Assembly: GCF_000349945.1 (NCBI RefSeq)
Contig: NC_020516.1
Location: 4,216,001-4,280,000 of the forward strand
DNA length: 64,000 nt
Direction of reading: 5' to 3'
Source: Azoarcus sp. KH32C
GTDB taxonomy: Bacteria > Pseudomonadota > Gammaproteobacteria > Burkholderiales > Rhodocyclaceae
Shown here: one piece after another, positions 17,265 to 25,207 of the stretch
Layout: each line of letters opens with the position of its first letter
Numbering within the stretch: the stretch's first letter is position 1
The notes under the pieces: generated by a model
Told to the model about the DNA's origin: nothing
The model's database searches: none
The model's input: the letters and a program-made list of their open reading frames with translations, nothing else
Translations under genes and position numbers: made by a program

Positions 17265-18274
17265 CAGCGGTACTCCTTGACTCGGGTAACGGCCGCTTCG
17301 ATGCGGGCCGGACTCGGAACGTAAAGATCTTCCAGCGCATCGCTGAAGGGCACGGGCACGTGCGGCGCGGTGACCTGCTCGATCGGGGCCTTCAGTGCGC
17401 CGAAGGCCTTCTGCGCGACGATGCCGGCGATGTCGGAGGCCATGCTGCAGCGGGGCGTCGATTCGTCGACGATCACGAGCCGCCCGGTCTTTTCGACGCT
17501 CTCGAGGATCGTGTCCTCGTCGAGCGGCGAGGTCGTGCGCGGATCGATCACCTCGCAGTGGATGCCCTGCTTCTGCAGCGCCGCGGCGGCGGTCAGCGCC
17601 TGGTTCACCATGCGGCCGAAAGCGACGATCGTCACGTCGTCACCTTCGCGGGCGACGTTGGCCTCGCCGAAGGGGATCGCGTAGCTCTCCTCGGGCACCT
17701 CGCCTTCCATCGTGTACAGCACCTTGTGCTCGAGGAAGATCACCGGGTCGTTGTCGCGGATAGCCTGGATCAGCAGGCCCTTCGCGTCATACGGGTTCGA
17801 CGGCACGACGACCTTGAGCCCCGGGATGTGCGTGAACATGTTGTACAGGCACTGCGAGTGCTGGGCCGCCGCGCGGAAGCCCGCGCCGTACATCGCGCGG
17901 ATCACGACCGGCGTCTCGGCCTTGCCGCCGAACATGTAGCGGAATTTCGCCGCCTGGTTGTAGATCTGGTCGAAGCACACGCCGATGAAGTCGACGAACA
18001 TCAGCTCCGCGACCGGGCGCAGGCCGTTGCAGGCCGCACCGACCGCCGCGCCGACATAGCCGGATTCCGAGATCGGCGTGTCGAGCACGCGCCCCGGGTA
18101 CTTGTGGAAGAGGCCTTTGGTGACGCCGAGCACGCCGCCCCATGCGTCCTCCTCTCCGGGCGCCCCGGCACCACCGGCGTTGTCCTCGCCCATGATGATG
18201 ACTCGCGGGTCGCGCCCCATTTCCTGGTCCAGCGCCTCGTTGATGGCCTGCTGGTAGGTGATCTTTCTTGCCAT
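17264..18274 (-). CDS. acoB: Acetoin dehydrogenase E1 beta subunit (TPP-dependent)
   Basis: 336 residues. The transketolase-like pyrimidine-binding and C-terminal domains of alpha-keto-acid dehydrogenase E1 beta subunits are recognised by the MGEDN block, RVLDTPISE and GRLVIVDES. With AcoA it cleaves acetoin using thiamin pyrophosphate, giving acetaldehyde and a lipoyl-bound acetyl group. It follows acoA by 31 bases and overlaps acoC by four. A ribosome binding site (AAGGAG) precedes the ATG. Confidence 0.93.
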   Translation of the reverse strand: MARKITYQQAINEALDQEMGRDPRVIIMGEDNAGGAGAPGEEDAWGGVLGVTKGLFHKYPGRVLDTPISESGYVGAAVGAACNGLRPVAELMFVDFIGVCFDQIYNQAAKFRYMFGGKAETPVVIRAMYGAGFRAAAQHSQCLYNMFTHIPGLKVVVPSNPYDAKGLLIQAIRDNDPVIFLEHKVLYTMEGEVPEESYAIPFGEANVAREGDDVTIVAFGRMVNQALTAAAALQKQGIHCEVIDPRTTSPLDEDTILESVEKTGRLVIVDESTPRCSMASDIAGIVAQKAFGALKAPIEQVTAPHVPVPFSDALEDLYVPSPARIEAAVTRVKEYR

Positions 18275-18305
18275 TTGATGTCTCCTTCGATTTCTTCGGA
18301 CTGGC

Positions 18306-19280
18306 TCAGTAGGACACGTAGACGTCGGTCAGCAGCTCGGCCGCGGCGGGCTTTGGATCGGCCTTGGCGCGCACCACCGAGTCGTCGATCAGCGCCTTCA
18401 CCTCGCGGTCGATCGCATCGAGCTGATCAGCGGTGATCTCGCCGTCGGCGGTCACGCGGCGGCGGAACTGCATCAGGCAGTCCTTGGTTTCGCGCAGCGT
18501 CTGCACTTCGCCGGGCGCGCGGTAGGTCTGCTGGTCGCCCTCGAAGTGGCCGTAGTAGCGCGACAGCTTCACCTCGATCAGCGTCGGCCCGCCGCCTTCA
18601 CGGGCGCGCTTGATCGCTTCGCCCGCCGCCTGATGCACGGCGAAGAAGTCGAAGCCATCGACGATCACGCCGGGCATGCCGAAAGCCGGCGCGCGGTCGG
18701 CGATGTTTTCGCAGGCGACCGAGTACGACGAAGACGTCGCCTCGGCGTAGCCGTTGTTTTCGGCGACGAAGATCGCCGGCAGATTCCACACGGTGGCGAG
18801 GTTCATCGCCTCGAAGATCGTGCCCTGGTTCGACGCGCCGTCGCCGAAGAAGCACACGCCCACGTCCTTGGTGCCGCGGATCTTCGCGGCCAACGCCGTG
18901 CCGCAAATCAGCGGACCGCCGCCGCCGACGATGCCGTTCGCGCCGAGCATGCCGACCGACAGGTCGGCGATGTGCATCGAGCCGCCCTTGCCCTTGCAGG
19001 TGCCGGTCGCCTTGCCCCAGATCTCGGCCATCATCCCGACCGGATCCACGCCCTTCGCGATGCAGTGGCCGTGGCCGCGGTGGGTGCTGGCGATGTAGTC
19101 GGCGCCGGTCAGATGCATGCACACGCCGGTCGCGGAGGCTTCCTCGCCGGCGTACAGATGCACGAAGCCCGGAATCTCGCCGGTCGCAAAGTCGGTATGC
19201 ACGCGCTCCTCGAACTCGCGGATCGTGCGCATGATCCGGTAAGCCTTGAGCAGGCTCTCGCGGTTCAGTGTCTCGCTCAT
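18306..19280 (-). CDS. acoA: Acetoin dehydrogenase E1 alpha subunit (TPP-dependent)
   Basis: 324 residues. The TPP/Mg motif GDGASNQG followed by AENN is clear, and GGSMHIAD and THRGHGH match E1 alpha active-site loops. Two adjacent ATG codons exist at 19283 and 19280; the GAGGAG site gives better spacing (five bases) for the second, which I use. It is the first gene of the aco operon. A sigma-54-type promoter lies about 110 bases upstream, with repeated palindromic sites farther out towards the divergent acoR. Other alpha-keto-acid E1 alpha proteins look similar; the AcoC fold and AcoR settle the assignment. Confidence 0.92.
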   Translation of the reverse strand: MSETLNRESLLKAYRIMRTIREFEERVHTDFATGEIPGFVHLYAGEEASATGVCMHLTGADYIASTHRGHGHCIAKGVDPVGMMAEIWGKATGTCKGKGGSMHIADLSVGMLGANGIVGGGGPLICGTALAAKIRGTKDVGVCFFGDGASNQGTIFEAMNLATVWNLPAIFVAENNGYAEATSSSYSVACENIADRAPAFGMPGVIVDGFDFFAVHQAAGEAIKRAREGGGPTLIEVKLSRYYGHFEGDQQTYRAPGEVQTLRETKDCLMQFRRRVTADGEITADQLDAIDREVKALIDDSVVRAKADPKPAAAELLTDVYVSY

Positions 19281-19387
19281 CATTGCTCCTCACTATGGTT
19301 GAAAGGTTTCGAGTCCCGCGGCACCTGCGCCGCCCGCCGACCGCCCCCGGAGGCGGACGCCGCATGCCGCGGACCTGGGCTTCCTTC

Positions 19388-19403
19388 CGCACGGCGCGTG
19401 CCA
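19388..19403 (-). promoter_or_regulatory. acoAp: Sigma-54 promoter for the aco operon
   Basis: Minus-strand TGGCAC-GCGCC-GTGCG matches the -24/-12 consensus TGGCAC-N5-TTGCW, keeping the essential GG and GC pairs with correct spacing. It would start transcription about 95 bases before acoA. The adjacent activator gene acoR encodes a GAFTGA-containing sigma-54 activator, which supports this. Confidence 0.7.
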
Positions 19404-19537
19404 GCGGCGAGCCGACACGCCTCGTCGCCCGCTCGACAACCTGCACAAGCAACTGAAAAGATTGAAAAAAAAATGACGCCAGACGGCGTCGATTCCGCGC
19501 AAATGCCCCCGAACTGGCCGATTTAGACGTGCCCGCT

Positions 19538-19596
19538 GAGACACCCGGCCCGCGAATCCCGCGACAGCCGTCTCAGCCGAGTGAGACACCTGTCCG
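19538..19596. promoter_or_regulatory. Cluster of GAGAC-N4-GTCTC-like sites upstream of aco (candidate AcoR enhancer)
   Basis: Three units lie here: a half site TGAGACACCC from 19537, GCGAC-AGCC-GTCTC at 19561-19574, and GAGAC-ACCT-GTCCG at 19583-19596. Their starts are 22-23 bases apart, about two helical turns. They sit 130-190 bases upstream of the aco -24 element and about 100 bases before the acoR ATG, a normal place for an enhancer. The same unit recurs near 25058-25111. Confidence 0.6.
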
Positions 19597-19695
19597 CATT
19601 GATTTCCCCACTGGCCGGGAATACGCTGAAAGCACAGGAAAAAGCACTTCTATCCAATACATCCGGCGCGGGACGCCGGAGACGAGAGGAAGGCA

Positions 19696-21735
19696 ATGAG
19701 GAGACCTCAGGAGATCGTCCAGCACGTCGGACGCGTGATCGACGTCGTCGAACGCGGCCTGCCGCTCGGACGCGACAGTACTTTCGAGCGCCTCGCGCGC
19801 TCATGGCGGCGATCGCTCAGCACCCATCAGATCGATCCGGCGCTTGCGACCACGCCGCGCGTCGTCACTGCGCAGGAGCTGCGCGAACACCGCGACCGCA
19901 TCGACGCCTTCATGCGCATCGCCCGCGAGGGCATGGACCGCCTGCACGCGCAGCTGCGGCCCGTGAACTACTGCGTGCTGCTGACCGACGCCGATGGCGT
20001 GACGGTGGACTTCCGCACCGTCCCGGAACTCGACCGCGAGTTCAAGGCGGAAGGCTTTCGCGTCGGCACCTGCTGGTCCGAAGCGCTCGAAGGCACTTGC
20101 GGCGTCGGCACGGCGCTGATCGATGGCCAGCCGATGCTCGTCCATCGCGACGAGCATTTCCGCTCGCACAACATCGCCTTCAGCTGCAGCTCGGTACCGA
20201 TCTTCGGCTCCGACGACCATCCGATCGCGGTACTCGACGCGACGGCACTCCATGCACCCGCGCAGCGCGAAAGCCAGCAACTCGTCTATCGCCTCGTGCT
20301 CGACCGCGCGCAGCAGATCGAGAACGCCTTCGCGTGGTACAACCTGCGCCCCTACTGGGTGCTGCAGCTCGGGCGGCTCGCGGAATACCTCAGCGTGCAG
20401 ACCGACTACCTCGTCGCCTTCGACGACAGCGGCCGCATCGTCGGCGGCAACCGCCGCGCGCGGCTCGAACTGCTCGACGGCGACGGCGCCGCGCCGCCGG
20501 CCTTCATTCACGACCTCTTCGACTGCAGCACCAACGAGATCCTCGCCGCCGCGCACGCCCAGCCCGGCCAGGCCTTCCCGCTGCGCCTCACGGCAAACGG
20601 CGAACGCCTCTTCGCAATCCTGCGCGCTCCGGCGCCGCGCTCGCGCAGCGGGCTCGCGCTGCCGCAAGCCGCGTGTGAATCGGCCGAAGACAGCGCCTGC
20701 ATCAACATCCCCGGCTTCTCGCACCTCGCCCTCGACGACGCGCGCCTGCGCGGCAACGTCGAACGCGCGCTGAAGGTCGCCAACCGCGACATCCCGGTGA
20801 TGCTGCTCGGCGAGACCGGCACCGGCAAGGAAGCTTTTGCGCGCGCGATCCACGACTACAGCGAGCGCCGCAACAAGCCTTTCGTCGCGCTCAACTGCGC
20901 GGCGATCCCCGAGACGCTGATCGAGAGCGAGCTCTTTGGCTACCGCGACGGCGCCTTCACCGGCGCGCGCAGCAAGGGCGTGCGCGGCAAGATCCTCCAG
21001 TCGGACGGCGGCACGCTCTTCCTCGACGAGATCGGCGATATGCCGCTGCAACTGCAAAGTCGCCTTCTGCGTGTACTCGCCGAAGGCGAGGTTCTGCCGC
21101 TCGGCGCCGAGTCCCCGATCCCGGTGCGCCTGCACGTCGTCTGCGCGACCCACCAGGACCTGCCCGATCTCGTGCAGCAGGGCCGCTTCCGCGAAGACCT
21201 CTATTACCGTCTCAACGGCGCGGTCTTCCTGCTGCCGCCGCTGCGCGAACGCGAGGACATCCGCAGCGTGATCGACAAGGTGCTGCGCGAGGAAGCCGCC
21301 GCGATGGACCGGCCGACGCTACGCCTCGCCCCCGCGACGCTCGACGCGCTGGCCCGCCACGACTGGCCCGGCAACATCCGCCAGCTCCGCCACGCGATGC
21401 GTTACGCCTGCGCCATCGCCGACGGCGACGCGGTCGAACTCGAACACCTACCGCCCGACCTCTTCCGCGCACGGATCGCTCACGCAGCAGCACCGCGCAG
21501 CGATGCCTTCGACGACGCCCCGCCGCCGCGCCTTCCCTCGCCCGCCGACGCCCCCCGCCGCCCGCTATCGAACGCGGACGCCGAACTGCGCGCCCAGATG
21601 CTCGCCGCCCTGCGCCGGCACCACTGGCAGGTCACGGTCACCGCGCGCGAACTGGGCATGTCGCGCGCCACCTTCTATCGCAAGATGGCGCGGCTGCAGA
21701 TCATCAGCCCGAACCGGAGGGAGTTCGATGCGTGA
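19696..21735 (+). CDS. acoR: Sigma-54-dependent transcriptional activator AcoR
   Basis: 679 residues: N-terminal sensory region with a GAF-like domain, AAA+ core and C-terminal Fis-type helix-turn-helix. The core shows GETGTGKE (Walker A), the sigma-54 contact loop GAFTGA (419-424), GGTLFLDEIGDMP (Walker B) and NGAVFLLPPLRERED. The HTH reads TARELGMSRATFYRKM. It lies divergent from acoABC, as in other aco loci, where it senses acetoin or a related compound. The start has GAGGAAGG upstream. An AcoR-type family member; the inducer is inferred, not visible. Confidence 0.92.
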   Translation: MRRPQEIVQHVGRVIDVVERGLPLGRDSTFERLARSWRRSLSTHQIDPALATTPRVVTAQELREHRDRIDAFMRIAREGMDRLHAQLRPVNYCVLLTDADGVTVDFRTVPELDREFKAEGFRVGTCWSEALEGTCGVGTALIDGQPMLVHRDEHFRSHNIAFSCSSVPIFGSDDHPIAVLDATALHAPAQRESQQLVYRLVLDRAQQIENAFAWYNLRPYWVLQLGRLAEYLSVQTDYLVAFDDSGRIVGGNRRARLELLDGDGAAPPAFIHDLFDCSTNEILAAAHAQPGQAFPLRLTANGERLFAILRAPAPRSRSGLALPQAACESAEDSACINIPGFSHLALDDARLRGNVERALKVANRDIPVMLLGETGTGKEAFARAIHDYSERRNKPFVALNCAAIPETLIESELFGYRDGAFTGARSKGVRGKILQSDGGTLFLDEIGDMPLQLQSRLLRVLAEGEVLPLGAESPIPVRLHVVCATHQDLPDLVQQGRFREDLYYRLNGAVFLLPPLREREDIRSVIDKVLREEAAAMDRPTLRLAPATLDALARHDWPGNIRQLRHAMRYACAIADGDAVELEHLPPDLFRARIAHAAAPRSDAFDDAPPPRLPSPADAPRRPLSNADAELRAQMLAALRRHHWQVTVTARELGMSRATFYRKMARLQIISPNRREFDA

Positions 21736-21825
21736 AGGCGCTTGCCGCTTTCCATAAGATCGCGGTCTGCGCCCTATTTGACGGCGGATGGCACGCCCCG
21801 TCCTTGATGGGCCTATATTCGGATG

Positions 21826-22215
21826 CTACTGCGTCCCCAGATACTGCAAGTACGCCACCAACTCCCAAATCTGCTCCGCACTGAACGCTGCCCCCCACGG
21901 CGGCATCACGTCCGCGCCTACGCGGCCCTTCGTGATCGTCTCGAACATCACCTGTATCGGCAGATCCTTGCGCCCCTTGAAGTCCGGCGCCCGTCCTCCG
22001 ACCCCCTCGAAGCCATGGCAGTAGCCCGCGCAAGTCTTGTTGAAGCGCTTGCGCCCCGCCTCGATGCGCGCCGGATCGGCGAGATCGAAGGGCGCGGCAA
22101 CCTGCCCACCCGGCGCCTCGACATCGCGCGCCGCATCGGGCGCCGGCGGTCCGACCGCGGCGCAGTTGAAGGACAGCCCTACGAGGAGGCTCAGTAAAAG
22201 GGAACGCGCAGACAT
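21826..22215 (-). CDS. Cytochrome c with atypical CX3CH haem motif, partner of the PQQ dehydrogenase
   Basis: 129 residues from the chosen Met: signal peptide (about 1-22), then one class-I-like cytochrome domain. The haem site reads CAGYCH (Cys62, Cys66, His67), one residue longer than the canonical CXXCH; the DNA codons tgc-gcg-ggc-tac-tgc-cat leave no doubt about the reading. Met104 in DVMPPWG is the likely distal ligand. It probably takes electrons from the PQQ alcohol dehydrogenase encoded upstream. An alternative start is 22230, but its acidic extension suits a signal peptide less well. A terminator-like hairpin lies just upstream. Confidence 0.8.
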   Translation of the reverse strand: MSARSLLLSLLVGLSFNCAAVGPPAPDAARDVEAPGGQVAAPFDLADPARIEAGRKRFNKTCAGYCHGFEGVGGRAPDFKGRKDLPIQVMFETITKGRVGADVMPPWGAAFSAEQIWELVAYLQYLGTQ

Positions 22216-22246
22216 GATCGATTCATCCATGGCAAAGCGAAGGCAG

Positions 22247-22278
22247 AAAAAACGGGGCGGCGATGCATTGCCGCCCCG
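22247..22278 (-). terminator. Intrinsic terminator or attenuator between PQQ dehydrogenase and cytochrome genes
   Basis: Perfect nine-pair stem CGGGGCGGC / GCCGCCCCG with an eight-base loop; read on the minus strand it is followed by six T. It lies between the dehydrogenase stop and the cytochrome start and may lower expression of the cytochrome relative to the enzyme. Confidence 0.8.
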
Positions 22279-22341
22279 CGAACGAGAGCGGGAGCCAAGA
22301 CCCGCCCAAGGAGGAAGAAGGAAAGATGAAAGGGGACGCGC

Positions 22342-24003
22342 TCAATCCACCGTGAAGGCGATCAGCGCAGCGCCGCCCGGCAGATCCTTGATCCGCGGGT
22401 AGGCCCCGGCGAGGAAGCCCGGCGCGTGCGAACCGAGGCCCGTCGGCACGACGATGTACTGGCGCCCCCCCGCGGCGTAGCTCACCGGCCCGCCGCGCAG
22501 CCCGGAACCGGCGCTGAAGCGCCACAGCTCCTTGCCGTTGTCGGCGTCATAGGCGTAGATGCGGCCTTCCATGTCGCCGGTGAACACCAGCCCGCCGGCC
22601 GTCGTCAACACACTCGAGAGCGGCGGCATGTCGTAGCGGATGCTCCATTTGACCTTGCCGGTCAGCGGATCGCGCGCATCGAGCCGGCCATGCGGCTTGT
22701 CGGCGGGCGGCGGCACGAGCTTGATCTCGTCGATGCCGAGCGACAGCGACGAAATCGCCGTCAGGTTCGACGGGTCGTCCCGCCCCGCGACCACCTCGTT
22801 GCACACCTCCATCGCATGCGAGTACCACAGACCGGTCTGCGGGTTGTAGGCGCCGTGGTTCCAGCTGCGCGCGCCGAGAAGATTCGGACAGAAGAGCTTC
22901 TTCTTGCCTTCTTCCGGATACACCGGCTCGATCAGCCGCCCGGTCTTCGGATCGATGCCCTTCACCCAATTCACGTTCTGCGCGAACTGCCACACGTTCT
23001 CGAGCTTGCCGTCGTCCTTGTCCATCACGAACACGAAGCCGCTCTTGTTCAGATGCACGATCACGTCCTTGCCATCCGCGCCCTTCACCATCAGCGCCTC
23101 GTAGGCCGAGTCGAAGTCCCACGAGTCGTGTGGGATCTCCTGCCGCGCCCATTTCAGCTTGCCGGTCCTCGGGTCGAGCGCGAGCAGGCTCGCCGTGTAC
23201 TTGTTGTCGCCCTTGCGGTCGGCGTTGAAGTAGTCGGGCGCCGCGTTCGAGGTGCCGATGTAGATCGTGTCGGTACGCGGGTCAAAGGTGCCCGGCATCC
23301 ACGCGCTGCCGCCGCCGCGCTTGCGGCTGTCGCCCGGCCAGCTCTCGGGATCGTCGCGCAGGATGTCGAAGGTCCACGCCGGCTTGCCGGTGTCGGCATT
23401 GACCGCGTAGATCTTGCCGCTGATCGGCTGGTCGCCTCCCGTCGTGCCACCGAACAGCACATCGCCCGCGAGCTGCGGCGGGGCCGAGAAGAGCGCGCCG
23501 TACTGCGATTTCTGGTCCGTGAGCTGCGTCGCCCACAGCTCCTTGCCGGTCTTCTGGTCGAGCGCGACGAAGCGCCCGTCGAGCGTCCCGAGGAAGACCT
23601 TGCCGCGCCCGACCGTCACGCCGCGGCTCGCCGAGGCGTAGAAGGCCTGCTTCGAAAGCGGATCGAGCTTCGGCTCGTAGTGCCACAGCGTCCGCCCCGT
23701 CGCCGCATCGACCGCCCACACGTTGTTGTTCGCGGAGACGTAGTACAGGACGCCGTCAATCACGATCGGCGTCGCCTGGATGCCATGCGTGATGTTGCCA
23801 GGCTGGTGGATCCACGCGACCTTGAGCCGCCCGACGTTGTCGCGATTGATCGCAGTGAGCGGGCTGAAGCGCCACGCGTTGAAGCTGCGGTGGTACTGCG
23901 GCCAGTTGTCCGGATCGTCGAAACCGGGACCGCCCGCGCCCCATGCACTCCCCGACAGCGCCCCTGCACAGGCAAGCGCGACGATCATCTTCTTTGTGTT
24001 CAT
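22342..24003 (-). CDS. PQQ-dependent alcohol dehydrogenase (quinoprotein) with Asp-x-Asp metal-site signature
   Basis: 553 residues: signal peptide (1 to about 22) and an eight-bladed PQQ propeller with repeated tryptophan-docking motifs such as ALDQKTGKELW and AYDADNGKELW. Metal and catalytic residues align with methanol-type dehydrogenases: Asn253 in TSNAAPDYF and catalytic Asp296 in SWDFD. Asp298, two residues later, is the extra Asp seen in lanthanide enzymes (XoxF, PedH). The Asn253-Asp296 spacing of 43 equals that of XoxF. The vicinal Cys-Cys disulfide common in this family is absent. It acts in the periplasm on an unknown alcohol. The start has GGAGGAGA upstream. Confidence 0.88.
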   Translation of the reverse strand: MNTKKMIVALACAGALSGSAWGAGGPGFDDPDNWPQYHRSFNAWRFSPLTAINRDNVGRLKVAWIHQPGNITHGIQATPIVIDGVLYYVSANNNVWAVDAATGRTLWHYEPKLDPLSKQAFYASASRGVTVGRGKVFLGTLDGRFVALDQKTGKELWATQLTDQKSQYGALFSAPPQLAGDVLFGGTTGGDQPISGKIYAVNADTGKPAWTFDILRDDPESWPGDSRKRGGGSAWMPGTFDPRTDTIYIGTSNAAPDYFNADRKGDNKYTASLLALDPRTGKLKWARQEIPHDSWDFDSAYEALMVKGADGKDVIVHLNKSGFVFVMDKDDGKLENVWQFAQNVNWVKGIDPKTGRLIEPVYPEEGKKKLFCPNLLGARSWNHGAYNPQTGLWYSHAMEVCNEVVAGRDDPSNLTAISSLSLGIDEIKLVPPPADKPHGRLDARDPLTGKVKWSIRYDMPPLSSVLTTAGGLVFTGDMEGRIYAYDADNGKELWRFSAGSGLRGGPVSYAAGGRQYIVVPTGLGSHAPGFLAGAYPRIKDLPGGAALIAFTVD

Positions 24004-24033
24004 GCTGTTCTCCTCCGGAATCCGGATGCGCGC

Positions 24034-24909
24034 TTACCAGACGTAGGCGTATTTGAGGTTGAGGCTGTCGGTCGCACCATGGCTTTCGCCGTCGATGCCG
24101 CGCGAATAGCGCACGGTCAGCGACTGGTTGCCGTAGTACTTGAACATCACGCCGATACCGGCGGTCGTCTCGTGCCCCTCGGCTACCTTCGCGCCGGTCG
24201 CGCGGTTCTTCCAGCCCTCCTGCCGCTCGTAATCGAGCGCAATGAACGGCTCCACCACATCGTTCAACTGGTAGCCGACGCGGTGATTGGTGTGGAAGAG
24301 CGTCCCCGGCGTCGCGTCGGCCGCCGTCGATTCGCCGAAAAACACGAAGCCCGCGTCCGCCGTGTAGGTGAGCTTGCCGAGCTGCACGTCCCAGAACAGG
24401 CTCGACAGGTTCTTCCACACGTCGCCGCCGCCGATGTCCTTGTCGCCGACCGGCAGCTGCATGAAGGACTGGAAGCCCAAGGTCGAGTTGGGGGTCGGCT
24501 TGTACCACAGCGCGAGCCCCGTGATCGGATCGCCGATCCCGCTCGCCGAAGTCCGCGTATCCGAATTCCGCACGCCGACCTCGGGCACGATGACCTCGTA
24601 GGCGAGGCCCATCTTCGGGTTCGATTCCGGCGTCCAGAAATGCACGTACTTCGACAGGCCGACGATTGTGCGCGTCGCCGACGTGCGCCGCCGGTCGCCA
24701 TCGGCGTCCCACAGGCGATTGCCGTCCTGGAAGGTCGCGTACTGCACGAACACGTTGAAGGGCTTGAAATCGACCGGCAGGTCGTACTCGTGCGGACCGA
24801 TCACGTCCAGCGTGACCTGGGCCCGGGCCGATGTCGCGGCCCCAAGACCGCCGGCCAGTGCCGCAATCGCCAGCAAAGTGCCGACGCGGCAGGGCTTCTC
24901 CTCTTGCAT
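24034..24909 (-). CDS. Outer-membrane channel-like beta-barrel (PF13557/COG4313 type)
   Basis: 291 residues with a signal peptide (about 1-33, ending SARAQ) followed by alternating strands and a C-terminal aromatic residue (YAYVW), typical of outer-membrane barrels. It resembles the family annotated as MetA-pathway/SphA-like channels found in catabolic clusters for phenols and alcohols. The start at 24909 has a strong AAAGGAGA site. It is the first gene of an operon with the PQQ dehydrogenase, 30 bases downstream, so it may admit that enzyme's substrate. Confidence 0.75.
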   Translation of the reverse strand: MQEEKPCRVGTLLAIAALAGGLGAATSARAQVTLDVIGPHEYDLPVDFKPFNVFVQYATFQDGNRLWDADGDRRRTSATRTIVGLSKYVHFWTPESNPKMGLAYEVIVPEVGVRNSDTRTSASGIGDPITGLALWYKPTPNSTLGFQSFMQLPVGDKDIGGGDVWKNLSSLFWDVQLGKLTYTADAGFVFFGESTAADATPGTLFHTNHRVGYQLNDVVEPFIALDYERQEGWKNRATGAKVAEGHETTAGIGVMFKYYGNQSLTVRYSRGIDGESHGATDSLNLKYAYVW

Positions 24910-24993
24910 GAATGTCTCCTTTGGTTTTTTGGCGTGGTATCGCGAGGCGGTCGGGCTATTCTCGCGAGCGCTCCGCCGCCTCATCCCCGGATT

Positions 24994-25009
24994 CGCGAAA
25001 CCCGTGCCA
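24994..25009 (-). promoter_or_regulatory. Sigma-54 promoter for the channel / PQQ dehydrogenase operon
   Basis: Minus-strand TGGCAC-GGGTT-TCGCG matches the -24/-12 consensus, keeping GG and GC with correct spacing. It would start transcription about 75 bases before the channel gene. Enhancer-like sites lie 50-100 bases farther upstream. Confidence 0.7.
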
Positions 25010-25057
25010 GGAGACTGTTTTATTTCAAATCAACCACTTAAAGAATCGAGCAACCAT

Positions 25058-25111
25058 GAGACGCGAGACAGGCGTCTCCCCCGCACTGAGACGGCCGCGA
25101 CACCTGTCTCA
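25058..25111. promoter_or_regulatory. Second cluster of GAGAC-N4-GTCTC sites, upstream of the PQQ dehydrogenase operon
   Basis: Full units are GAGAC-AGGC-GTCTC at 25065-25078 (perfect) and GCGAC-ACCT-GTCTC at 25097-25110. Extra half sites GAGAC lie at 25058-25062 and 25088-25092. The element matches the cluster at 19538-19596 in both arms and partly in the spacer (ACCT in each cluster). Its position relative to the sigma-54 promoter is right for an enhancer bound by AcoR or a close relative. Confidence 0.6.
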
Positions 25112-25207
25112 GCAGCGCGCGGACAGTCGCGACAATTCGGCCCGCCCCGCTTCGCGCCGACGGCGCGCGGTGCGACAATCGCCGGATTGCCCGCAACCGC
25201 CACCGCC

